From: Casuarina equisetifolia
Lineage: Eukaryota; Streptophyta; Magnoliopsida; Fagales; Casuarinaceae
Assembly: GCA_028551475.1 (NCBI GenBank)
Contig: CM052357.1
Span: 7,549,931-7,613,930 of the forward strand
Direction of reading: 5' to 3'
Length of the DNA: 64,000 nucleotides
Part shown: one piece after another, positions 34,747-47,200 of the stretch
Layout of the letters: the number at the start of each line of letters is the position of its first letter
Position numbering within the stretch: the stretch's first letter is position 1
Notes under the pieces: generated by a model
Databases searched by the model: none
Told to the model about the DNA's origin: nothing
The model's input: only the letters and a program-made list of their open reading frames with translations
Made by a program: the position numbers and the translations under genes

Positions 34747-37700
34747 CTGTCATATCCATTTGTGCTGACTCCTTCTGAAATTCTTTAATGACCTTCGCTT
34801 GCTTTGCTGGTGCCATTTGCTGACAAAAAAGAAGCAGAAAGTTGTCCATATTACATCTCAGCTATAAACACAAGATACTTGAAGTTGTAATCTTCTTCCA
34901 ACATTGGCACTTGAAGCTTACTACAGCAAGCATGTGTCAAACGTAATTACGGGATTGAATTTCAGAGGAAGAAATCAAACAAATTATTCAGACTCGTCCA
35001 GCAAACTGCTGCATAGAGGATTTCACTCACTATGGATTGTTTCATTTATCCATTCTAGGAGCATGCCTTACTAGACAGCTAGACAATAGGATCAATCTTG
35101 AGTAACATAAAAATAAAGGGTCTCATCTTCCTTGTAAGATTAGAAAATTCATAATGAAATAGATAGTGTAATTTTCCAGGCAGGATTAGGAAATTCATAA
35201 TTAAAATAAATGGTGCAATCTTCCGTACAACCCTCAAAGTATACCTTGTTCATTGCGACCATCGCTTTAGTTGCACCCTTCATTCCAGTGGAAATTGAAG
35301 TGCCGGCATACAGTGCCTGCAGATGATGAGAGGTTGTTCAGCAACAGAAGGAAATAACCCAAACACTAGGTTTCTCCAGTAAAAGCAGTAACCTGTGTAT
35401 GAGTTGCAACACCTCTGATTTGGGCACGACTCCCTTGCAAATTAGTAATTTGCTGACGTAGCCGAACAAGTTGACGAGCTAAGATCCTGGTTGCTGCCTG
35501 GATATTATGAAGAAAACCATTAACAACCTTGAAAAATTTAGCAGCTATATTTGACATTTCAAGGGTTTATTAAAAGCTTTAAGTTCTAGCAAGACCAGCA
35601 AAAGGATTGGTTTATACTTGAGCCTGCTACACATTAGTTATTTTTGGCACGTGAAGTACAAGCCAAGGCATATAGAAACCTTCTCCACACAAACTATATC
35701 AAGCAATTGGAGCTGTCTAAATAGCAAAGCAGGTTTTCTTTTTCATATAAAAATGCTAAGCAATTATTATGTTTCTACCATATATTTTTTCTTCCAGATA
35801 AACAGTAGGTTGGTTAGCAAAAATACTAGAAGTTTCCAAATATTATGTGTCTTATCCCAACTCCACAATATTATAAGTCAGATTAAGCTAAAAACCAAAA
35901 TGATGAGCAGTCAAAAAACTTTCTTACTGCCACCTTTTTGCTTTCTAGTAAAATTGCATATATGTGTATTTTAATGTTTACTTCCATTTTTACTATAAGT
36001 TTTTTTCTGAAACAAAAGTTTAACAGGTTCAAGAAGGTTCCCATGAGTCCCAATATTGTGGTGCATTATGTTGTTCCTTATTATTCTACCTCTTAGTTAA
36101 ACCTGAACTAAAAACCAGTACAGAAAGAGGTAAACAGTTTCAATCAACCAAGATGGAAACTGCCACCTTTTTGCTTTCACGTAAAATTGCATATCTGTGT
36201 ATTTTAATGTTTAATTCAATTCTTACCATAAGTTGTTTCTGAAACAAAAGTTAAACAGGTTCAAGAAGGTTCCCCATGAGTCCCAATATTGTGTGCATTA
36301 TGTTGTTCCATATTATTCTACCTCTTAGTTAAACCTCAACTAAAAACCAGTACAGCAAGAGGTAAACAGTTTCAATCAACCGAGATGGGTTCCGACCAAC
36401 AAAGAACCTGCTTGGAAAGTTAAAATAAACTTATCCACCATAAACTCGAGGTAAAGCAAAATTGAGCCAGATATTATGTTTGACATTCCTGGCAGTTTTG
36501 CTTTATTGTTAATTATGCTTACTTCAAAAGGCAGATGCTATTTTTGGCATCCAAATACAAAACTTTTTGTCTCTCAGAATCAAAGCAGAATGATTCATTC
36601 CCGCAGAATGCTTCACTCATATCCTTTCATGATAGTTCAACATAAAGCAACCGTCAACATGCACCTAAAGTGCATCATAACAAATATCATAATAATGCGA
36701 GGTTAAATTTTCTTAGATTCATATATAGATTGACAAATTTAGCTGTTTCAGCTGCCCATTATCGTCAGCTTGCAGCTTATATTCATAAGGGGTATGGAAA
36801 AGTGCAAAGTATCCAGGCAGAAAAATTAACTTGCCTCATTTCCAGTTTTAGCTGTTTTCTTAATCTCTGCCACCAACTTCTTCTCCTGAAATTGCTCGCC
36901 AAGAGTAAGCATTGAAGAAAGAAATAAACTGGAGATATTTAAAGATAGATTTGAGCCCAAAAACATTTCATACCTCCAACTGAAGAGATGCAATCTCCCG
37001 TTCAATACCTGTGAAAAGAGATGCAGCAGCAAGTAATAGAGCTTAGTTGCAGTAAGATAGAAGTTAAGCCCTGAATTTTTACTTTTAAGTTTTTCTTCGT
37101 ATACTAGCATTTCAAGAACATAAGGAAGCTGTTTGGTCAATATTAAACTGTTCAATTGGGGTGAGGGACATTTATCAGAAAAGAAAAAATGAAAGTCAAA
37201 TTTATTAAAGAAAGATGGTTTTAAGGAAAACTTAATTTCAAGAGAGGATAGAGAAAAACATAGTACAGTATTGATTGTCATAATGCATCTCAATCCCAAT
37301 ATATTGTGGCTAACTTTATAAATTAATTGGGGATAATGTCATCCATTTTTGTTCCCCCATTGTATCCCATCCAAAGTCATGTTGTCATCTCTCTGTATAC
37401 CATATGCTTGTTTGAAACTTCTTCCATATCGTTTTTAATCCTCCCTCTATTCATCCCCATTTGAAATAGAAAAAATAAACCAGATAATTAATTACTAATA
37501 ATATTCTATGCAAATTGAGATAGACAATACCTGGATTACTAGATTTGAAAAGTATTAAGCAGTTACAGCCAAGTATTTGTACCATATATCGACTTAGTTG
37601 GAGAGATTATGAATTCACCAAATAAAGGTTCATTGGTAGGGACGTCTTTATGAAGTAAAATGAATGTAGGATCTCTTTCTTCATTTTAGGGAAAACTCAA

Positions 37701-39622
37701 TTTTACTCTCCAAGATTTCACATGATTTCAATATATTCTAAGTTTCTAAACAAATAAATTTCAAAAAATAAAAAAAGAACAAAGGGAGATGAGGGTGGCG
37801 GCTGTCTGACTTCCTAATCTGGAAAAAGGTGTGGGTGCAGTGGTTGTGCCACTCTCTCACTTGGGATACTCTTGCAACCATACCAATCTCAATCCACGCT
37901 CTTCTTTCCTTTTCTTTTTCTTCACCATTTTCTCTTAAATACGATAAAAGACATTATATCTAAACAAGTGACTCTTACATAGTCACATAACATGGGAAAT
38001 TGGTTGTGGCATTAACAGCCACCCCACCCCTTTTTATTTTTGTGTCTTTTCTCAAGTAAAACAATAAATAACCTTTTAAATTGGCCCTAACATCATCCTA
38101 TGACATGATAAACAGATTACATGACACTAGCACAACTTTTCAAAGAAAGGACTGAGTGAAAAATGCAATGTGTCTATATGCGTATATATTGTTCTAGAAA
38201 TCCAATAAGCAAATTGATAAGGTAAATATTAAGAGTTTGATCAAACTTTCTCTTAATTTTGGCATTAAAGTCAGTGGCAGTCTGTGCATTTCAACTTTAA
38301 CGTGTTAAAATGAGATAATCACATAATAAATTACCATGATAACAACTTGACTAATTTAAGGGGCTAGTACTCCTATTATAAAGAGAGAAAAAAAAAGACC
38401 CCTGCATTGATGAGCAGAGAGAATCCATAATTAGTTTCTAGAAACTCAAACTATTAGGCTTAAGTATCTTATATCAGAAACGGACCAACAAGATAGAGGA
38501 AGAGTTAAAATAATGAGAAGCAGATGACATACTAAATATGGGTTAACTGGTTAAGCCCATTACATTCAAAAATTGGCCACATATGAATGTCAAAACTCCC
38601 ACTAAAGAGTTTGTTGCACTAGTTTCTGGGTTTCTCCAACCCGAAGGTTTAAATCTTCTTGCTCAGAGCAAAACCTCAGTGTGATCTGATTTTTGGATCG
38701 AACTGCAATCCCAATTTCAACTTCCTTGAAGTTTCAATATCAGTTTCTTATAAATTGACAAACAAATAATATATTATAAAGGCATTGTTTTCGCAGTGCT
38801 GTTTTAGATTTATTAGCAGGTCCTGCTGACTTTATTGATATCTAACGAGTTAAAGACGCATGTATGCATTTAATTGGGTGACAGCATAATACAAGTCGCT
38901 CGTGAGTACTTTGAAGGCAAAAGACCAAAACAGGATGATCTAACTACTAGATCTATACTGGCCTATCAGTATGACTTTACTTTGTCATGGTTAACAACTT
39001 ATAGATGTTAAGTTCTCCACTGAAGTAACTTCTCCCATTTTCCCGGAACAAATTTAGATTTCTAACACTCAATTGCCAAACTTATTAGAGATTATTTGGG
39101 TTCAAGACTAAATCCAAGTGCCCATACTCTAAATCAACGAGTTAATTCTTTTTTAGATGGTGACAAGTAAAAATACATCAAAGAAATCACGAAAAATGTA
39201 CCAACACTTAAAAGAATTTCAATTGAGGGTAACAAAAGCAAAGATACCTCTTGTGGCAACAGCCATTTCTCTCTTGCTCGTTCGCAGGGCCTCTGCCAAA
39301 ACAAACAGTAATTTCAGAGCGCCGTAATAATCTGGGCTCAGTATATTTCGGGTACTAGAGCATTAGATCCAACATTTAACTTTGATCTTTTTCCTTCAAT
39401 TTCTTAGGAAATGTGAGTTTGTTTCCAGGGAAAACACCACTATTTCGTTAAAGAAAAAAAACTTAGAGATTCAGAAGCTTCGCTCAAACTTTTAGGTCGA
39501 CTAAAAGTTCAAGCTTTCAACTTTAAAACCAAAAAAAAAAAAATCCTACAACAATGAGATGGGGAGAGATTAAAGCAAAAGTGTGCACCTTTAGGCGACG
39601 TTTTCTTCTTGAATATGTTCAT
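33657..39622 (-). CDS. VPS2.2: ESCRT-III subunit VPS2 homolog 2 (CHMP2-like)
   Basis: Eleven coding exons: 39589-39622, 39248-39292, 36974-37008, 36835-36885, 35393-35497, 35245-35316, 34748-34819, 34410-34490, 34283-34318, 34112-34170 and 33657-33717 (651 nt, 216 residues). The protein starts MNIFKKKTSPK, continues with the basic Snf7 core (KKLVAEIKKTAKTGNE, ILARQLVRLRQQITNLQGSR, MKGATKAMVAMNKQMAP) and an acidic region (DKDEAEEETEELTNQ), and ends in a MIM1 motif, DLEKRLASLRRI, the helix that recruits the VPS4 ATPase. Length and sequence fit Arabidopsis VPS2.2 better than VPS2.1. It acts on endosomes in ESCRT-III filament assembly, membrane scission and multivesicular-body sorting. Intron 4 appears to use a GC donor. 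The start codon is divergent from the glucosidase gene 1.6 kb away. Confidence 0.95.
34715..34741. repeat. (GA)n microsatellite
   Basis: Thirteen GA units just below VPS2.2 exon 7, inside the intron. On the transcribed strand this is a CT-rich tract. Confidence 0.9.
35926..36389. repeat. 231-bp tandem duplication in VPS2.2 intron 4
   Basis: Two copies, 35926-36156 and 36159-36389, with high identity. Landmarks are TGCCACCTTTTTGCTTTC, AACAGGTTCAAGAAGGTTC and GGTAAACAGTTTCAATCAAC. They are separated by two bases. Confidence 0.9.
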
Positions 39623-41265
39623 GGTTGCTCAGCTGGGTATGTGAGGGAAAGCTATGCGAAAAATGGTGGTAGATTCTCCTCACTAGCCTCCGGAGGAACA
39701 GTGCTTTGGCTCTTGGGTTTCCGGCTTCTCACTCCCGAAAAGGATAAAAGACTTCGATTAGGGTCTTTTGGGTCGGAGCCTCGGGGAGCGTTCAGCTTTT
39801 CCGCGTGTACCAATCCAACGGTAACAGGCAAGGTAGCCGTTACGAACACGCTTTTACTAAATAGCCCCTGCTTCATTTTTTGTTTTTTTTTTTTTATTCA
39901 CGATGTGGCTTCGCCACTTTTGACCATACAGGATTCAAATCACTGGCTTCCACTAACATCTTTTTATTTTTATTTTCTTTCCACAGGATTCAAAGGATCT
40001 TTTCACAATCATTTCAACATCAGTCAACAAGGATATCTAAAATTATTCCATAGAAATTATCTACTATCGTCAGCATTTAAACATTTTTGCTTAAAATAAT
40101 ATTAGTTGGTACATTCATTTTTTATTTCAAAATAGGCATCAAAAACGACATTCTTGACTACTTTACTTTTAAGTCAGAAATCAACACCTCATTTCGAAAC
40201 TTGTTCAAACCAACAAAGCAAATCCTCATCCTAGAGATGGACGATGGTTCCCAATGTTTTCAAGGAAAATGACAACCCAACACATGAGAAGGAAGATCCT
40301 TAGAATTATTCCATTTCATCAATCATTGGCTGGATCCTTATACAAAAAAATGACCTTAGTTTACAAATTCCAAGCTGAACAGTGGGATAAGTTCAATATG
40401 TTGAAGAATATCTCAAAGGAATCAAAACGTTGGTTAATTTAAATGAAAAAGGACAACATATTTAACAAAGTTTTTGATAGAAATAATGAAAATGATGTTC
40501 TTTCCTACTCCTAGACTTACTTGAAATGGGACAAATATAAGCTTACATGACTTGATGAAACTTCAAGTTATATCAACATAGGACAACAATAAATATAGAA
40601 AAGAAATAAGATGTATAAATTTTTATAGCTAATCTAAAAAATACACTCGAGAGAGAAGAAGGTGTTGAACCCCAACATGTTAGTCTCATAGGTTGGGAGT
40701 CCTCTTGCTTGCCACTAATCCTTGTAAAAGGTGATGAATTGGTACTTACAATGCTTTCATTGAATAAAGGGAAAAAACAAAAAACATTTTCAATTGAATA
40801 GAAGAGACAATATTTACTAAACCCTTTATATAAATATGGTACCATCCCCAAACTTAAACATTACAACTTGACGCATGAAAATGAATTATAATTGTTTTTG
40901 TTAGAATTCTAGTTTCTGTTTATGTAATATTTGGACTTATGAGTTATCCGTCCAAACATTTTCATTTTTACTTTAAAAATCTATACGAAGTTAAGCAATT
41001 TTTGGGTCTATTACAACATCAAAGTCCAATATAAATTGGTTGAAGTAACAAAACAGTAATGTATAAGAGGCAGTCCGAAGGCTAAGTTCAAAATGTTTGG
41101 ATTTTCTTGTGTGGTAATCTTTGTTTGCTTATTGTGCTTTATAGCTTGCTTCTGACGAGCTTAGCTTACAAGCACTACAAACCGATGAGTCAACGTCTTC
41201 GGCGACGCTTTCAGGTATATATATGGGGAAAGCGTCTGATTCCCATTATTCCACAGAGGACGACG
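39623..41265. promoter_or_regulatory. divergent intergenic region, VPS2.2 / alpha-glucosidase
   Basis: About 1.6 kb between two start codons that point away from each other, so it should hold both promoters. The VPS2.2 side (39623-39870) is relatively GC-rich. The glucosidase side from about 40600 is duplicated at 50.1-50.7 kb. Open frames at 40087-40442 match no family I know. Confidence 0.6.
41216..41224 (+). promoter_or_regulatory. candidate TATA box
   Basis: TATATATAT 42 bases before the chosen glucosidase start codon. If it is used, the transcript would begin near 41245 and exclude the upstream in-frame ATG at 41185. In the duplicate the matching site reads CATATATGG. Confidence 0.35.
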
Positions 41266-44200
41266 ATGAGGAAGAGTAAGAGAGGAATATCTTCTCTGCG
41301 ACCTCTTCATCTAAAACACACTCTGCTTCTCTTCTTCTGTCTCTTGCTCTGTCACTCGGCTCCAATCAACGGAAGGGAAGAAGAAGAAGAAGAAGAAGAA
41401 GTTGTCGGGTATGGCTACAGAATCCGGTCAGCGGCCGTTGACCAGGGCGGCAAGTCGTTGACCGCTCATCTTGGCCTCATCAAGAGCTCCACTGTATTTG
41501 GTCCTGACATCCAGAATCTCAATCTCATCGCCGGGTAATGCTTCTTCTCCGGTTATCCGTTCATAAAATTAACTTTTGGACTCACCAATGCGGCTATGCC
41601 ACGTCCGCATTCCATTCAGTTCCTCTGTTGCTCAGAAAGTGGCGCTAAAAGATAAAATTGTGAAATTGCTGACCATTTATTTCCAGCTTTGAAACCGAGG
41701 ATCGGCTGCGAATCCGAATAACTGACTCCGACCGCCCACGATGGGAGATCCCAGAGGAGATCATACCCCGCCGAACTCACTCCGCGCCGGAAGCTGACCC
41801 TTCTGCGACGTCGTCTCGCTTCTTCTTGTCCCAACCCGGCTCCGATCTCATCTTCACGCTCTACAACACTACCCCGTTCGGCTTCTCCGTCGCTCGCAAG
41901 TCCTCTGGCGACGTGCTCTTCGATGCCTCCCCTGGTTCCCACTACTCCGACTCCTCCACCTTGCTTCTCTTCAAGGACCAGTACATCCAGCTCTCCTCCT
42001 CGCTCCCGCGGGCCAGGTCCTCCCTCTATGGCCTGGGCGAGCAGACCAGGAGCTCCTTCAAGCTCCAGGCACGCAATGAGACGCGGACGCTCACTCTTTG
42101 GAACGCAGACATTGCCAGCGCCAATCTTGACCTTAATCTGTACGGATCTCACCCCTTCTACATCGATGTTCGGTCACCGTCCGATGATGGGAGAGTGGCG
42201 GCGGGGACCACTCACGGAGTTCTGCTGCTCAACAGCAATGGCATGGATATCCTGTACAGCGGTGATAGGATCACGTACAAGATGATTGGTGGGGTTATTG
42301 ACCTGTACATTTTTGCCGGGCCGTCGCCAGCGATGGTGATAGATCAATACACGGAGCTCATTGGTCGGCCTGCGCCCATGCCGTACTGGTCCTTTGGTAA
42401 GTTTAACCAGTCTTGTCTTTTTTGTTATTATTTTTTTTCAGTTGTTTCTGTATGAGATAATTTACGATTAGAATTTCTTTTAGAATCTCAATTTCATACA
42501 CACGTCGTGCTGTATATAACGTTTGGGCATCTTACAGCAGCCCAAAAACCTTTACCAACCTCATTAGTAGTCCTTTGAGCTCTTAGAAAATACCCTCTTC
42601 CTCTATCCGTTAACGCTGAGAGTTTCTTTTCCTTTTCTTTTTCTTCAAGAAATCTATGTACCCAGTGAGTTAAGATAACCACCAAATATGACCCTGTAAC
42701 TTTCGATTCTTCCCAAAGCCCCATTCGGGAAGCTTCTTGACAAGCCAAGCACATAGGAATCCGATTCATGGCTTTTACTTCTTCTTGACGGAATAAAAGT
42801 AAGAGTCAACTATCTGCAATTATCAAATCAGTTTTTTGACGTTGAATTAAGAATTTGCTCAAACGTATACCTGAGCTCAATCTCTGACATGCTTCTTCTC
42901 CTGAACACTGGGCCAACCACTTGACGGACTAACCCATAAAGAGCCTTCAAGATGTAAGAGTCTAATAAATAGGTTCCTTGAGGATCCTGATATAGAAAAG
43001 CATTAGAATTATCTTTTTCCAAATTTCTTGACTTGCTTAGCTATGGGGTTTCCATGTTCCACCAAAAATTTGCGGTCAAGTTTTGAATATGGTACACCTC
43101 AGAATATGTGAAAGAATTGCCAAAGCCACTGCCTATATGAAGACCTTCATTTTCGCTTGGGAAACTAACTTCCGCTTGTATGCTTGCGATGTTTGAATCT
43201 CTTATCTAAAGAAAGGATGGCTTCAGTTTTCAACCCACCTGAAATGGACATTGATCTTGATTAATTCTCTCACTCATAGCAAATCTAAGATAGAGTAAAT
43301 CATTGATATCTTCTGCTCAAAAGTATGCTGGCAATGAATAGTAAGGGTGAGCTGCTTAAGATCGTATGAGCCTGAACAATGGTCATCTGTTAATACACTG
43401 TTGATGGGGTGAAATGATAAGTCAGATCTAAAATAACATATGAAAGGTATTGTAAACAGGGAGGAAGGATAAGTTAAAGAGGGAGAGATCCCAGAGAGTA
43501 CAACTATAGAGGCAATAGAATGCAAGAGGCCGGCTAAGTTTTGAGGATTACGAAATCAGAGTTCAATTTATTTGGAATTAAGTTTTAGTTGAAGTTAGAT
43601 GTAGCCTCATTGTGGTTGTTATATCCAGCCTTATTGTTATTAATAAAATTGCCTCATTTTTTTTTTGCTATTTAAAAAAGGAAAGAAAAAAAAAAGTGTA
43701 GCAGATCACCAAAAGACATGTGCTGTGTGTGTATAAAATAGAAATGAGGGTGTAACGTGGGTTCTAATCAAAATATTTTGTAGATAGTGAAGCCCTTTCA
43801 GGCTTTCCTAACAAAATATATTAATGCTCTATGGAAACAGTTTTGTAGGGTTTTATTTGGGTTGATTCATGACTGTTCAAACTCAATTTGACTAATTTAT
43901 AGGCTGTTTGAGCTTGGCTTGACTATAATTGACCGTACTTCAAGTTGGTTCTAGCTTGATTCAAATGAACTAATTGAGTTGTGCATGAGTTTACCTCAAG
44001 TTGATGCCTGGGTTTTTAAGCAAGGAGGTAATTGAGTCAAATAGAGAATTTGGCCATGCACTGATTGAAGCTGTGGTGCGAAAGGGTGGAATTATAGAGG
44101 GAGGATATCGCTGCAAATAGCTGGTGGAAGCGAAGATGAGAGAGAATTGAGGAAGAAGAAACCGCGATCTTGGAGGTTTTTAGTTGGTGGTTGTGTTGTT

Positions 44201-47200
44201 TCTGTTACTGTTGATGTTGGAGTTTAAGGTATTGAGCGTGCGATGCTTCGCTTGAGAGCTTTAATGGTGGTCATTAACATGGTAACGGAAGTTTCCATGC
44301 GCAGCTGTATAAATTGTTGAAAGGTAAATAGTTGACAGAAGGAGAGTAAGAGGGAGCCATGGCTCTGTAAGAGAAAGAGGGGGAGAGATATTGGCTTTGA
44401 CAGAGAGAAGGAAAACCTTTTCCTTTTCTGACCGGCCTTTGCTGTATTTAATTTTTGCTGCAATAGGTTCCTAGAAGTTACTAAGTGGAGAATGATTGGT
44501 GATCTACACTGAAAAAAGTTGATTTGTTCATCATATGGAGACAGAGCACAGCCATTCATGTCCTTTGCCAAGTGGGTCCCAATGCTTTCATGTGTTGCTT
44601 TTGGGTGGAGTTTAACTGTAGGCGAACTTGAATTGGTATATGCCGAATCTGGCTGTAAGAATCAGATAAAGCAAAAAGTAGAAAAGAACAAAGAAAAGGG
44701 TAAAGTTAGGCATAATATTTGTCACATAGACGTGCTACATGTAAAATCTAATTAATTAATCTTTTCTATTTTAGTAGTTCATTGACTAGAAATTGATTTT
44801 GAAGAACTCCATTTTATCAGTAAAATCTAATTAATTAATCTTTTATATTTAAGTAGTTTATTGACTCAAAATTGATTTTTAAAGAACTCCATTTTATCAA
44901 AATCATAGTGCTGTGGTTCGACAAAATATAGAAGTTGCAAAACTAAGTTATCTTTTTCTTTTATTCTCTTTTTTAAGTTTTAGTTGATGCTAAATTAATT
45001 TAAGTTAGTGGTCTAATTAATGAAATAATAAATGGCTAGCTAAACAAGTTTATCTAGTTTTTGAATATTTGTGTATGACTTTGTGCAAATTACTAATGTA
45101 GGTTGGAAGTTACAAATTAAACATAAACAATGAGCTTAGAAATTTCAATTCAATTTTTAAATATCTCCATCCAAAACGTATATCATCAACAGTTTGAAAG
45201 GTTGCAAAGTTTGATACTTTAGTATGATGAAACAATAATGGTAAACAAAATTTTTCTATTATATTGAGTTAAAATAGTTGTATATTGTAGTAACATGAAT
45301 GTATATATATCATATCTAGCATTGATTGTGCAAGATATGTTTTAAATCCATAAAAAGAATATATAATCGTAACAATTGTACTGTGAATTATTGTTGTAGT
45401 GTAATGGTAAATCATCTAGGATAGCCATAAGCTGCAGCCATGAGGTGTTGGAGTAGGAGAGGTCCCCTCCACGTTTATCTGGATCCCTTAGTATCTCTTC
45501 TGGTTTCTAGGGACTCTTAAGAGTCTCCCATTAGTTTGTTAGCAGTCCTATTGTTTGTTATCTTAAGCAAGCTCATTGCTTTGTTATATTATATTAGAGA
45601 TACGAATATTCAAAGTAGAAGGTTTCCCTCATGTTGATTGAGCAGGTATCCGTTCAGATAGGTCTGTCACAAAAGTAACATATGTCCTTAGTTGGTATTG
45701 TCAATTAATGCAGAAAAGTAAGAAATAGATAGCCGTGGCATAATCTAATGCAGAAATAGAAATGGCTCACTTAAAGTGAACAACACTGTTACGACATTTT
45801 CTTCAGGAAACTGAGTTTCCATCTATTACATCTAGTCAACTGTTTTGTGATAATCATGCTGCTATGCATATTGCTCGAATCTTATATGTCAGGAAACAAC
45901 TGAACCTATTGAGGAAGACTATCATCTTCGAAAGAGATTTACTTAGTTGAGATTAATTAAGGCCATTCATTTCGCATAGCAAAGAAAGTTATGGAAATCT
46001 TTGATGTCATAAGTAAGAGTTCTTTTGTTTGATTTTTAGCTTATATTTGCTCCAATTAGAGGAGAAGTAGGAAAGGAAAGAGAGAAGTGTTCCTATCGTG
46101 GAAGGAAATGAGGTTTTTATCTTTTAGAATATTGTATTCACTTATAAGTGATGAGAACCTAGCAATAATTGCTACTGTTGTAATTTCCTACTTCATTTGC
46201 ATTCTATAACTCATATTAAGCTTAAGTCCAAATTAAGATCTGGCCCTTATGTTTTTATCAAACAGCTTTATAATGAATGCCCACTTGTTAATTGTTGTCT
46301 ATATGTGAAGGATTTCATCAGTGTCGATATGGTTACAAGAACATTTCTGACGTTGAAGCTGTGGTTGCTGGCTATGCAAAAGCTCGTATACCTCTTGAAG
46401 TTATGTGGACAGATATTGATTACATGGATGGGTATAAGGATTTTACTCTAGATCCCATCAACTTTCCCTTGGACCAGATGAAAAAGTTTGTTAATGTTCT
46501 TCACCAAAATGGTCAGAAATATGTGCTCATCTTGGATCCTGGTAAACTGTACTGGACATGTAATTTCCTTTTTTTCTTTTCAGCTGAAGCTCCTCTCTCT
46601 TAGTTGATTTAACCATGTAGTATGTTACAGGTATCAGTGTGAATGACACATACGGTACCTACCTCAGAGGGATGCAATCTGATATCTTCATAAAACGTGA
46701 TGGTGTCCCTTACTTGGGTGAAGTTTGGCCTGGCCCTGTTTACTTCCCTGACTTTTTGAATCCAGTCGGTGAAGTTTTCTGGGGAGGTGAGATTGAAAGG
46801 TTTCTAGATATTCTTCCCATCGATGGTCTTTGGATTGACATGAATGAGATCTCCAATTTTATAACTTCTCCTTCCAGGCCAAATTCTACTCTTGATAACC
46901 CTCCTTATAGAATTAACAATGCTGGAATTCGGCGGCCCATTAATAATAAGACTGTCCCTGCGACGTCCTTACATTTTGGTAACATCACAGAGTACGATGC
47001 CCATAACCTATATGGACTCCTAGAATCCAAAGCCACTAATGCAGGCTTACGCAATGTGACTGGTAAAAGGCCATTTGTACTTGCTAGGTCAACTTTTGTT
47101 AGCTCCGGCAAGTACACAGCGCACTGGACTGGAGACAATGCTGCCACATGGGATGATTTGGCATACACAATTCCTGCAATTTTGAACTTCGGGCTTTTTG

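Noticed and set aside
39554-40099. 181-codon forward frame
   Set aside because: It runs antisense through VPS2.2 exon 1 and its leader, and continues into simple T-rich sequence. There is no family similarity.
41616-42152. 178-codon minus-strand frame
   Set aside because: It lies opposite glucosidase exon 2. It is open only because that exon is GC-rich; the forward strand matches GH31 residue by residue.
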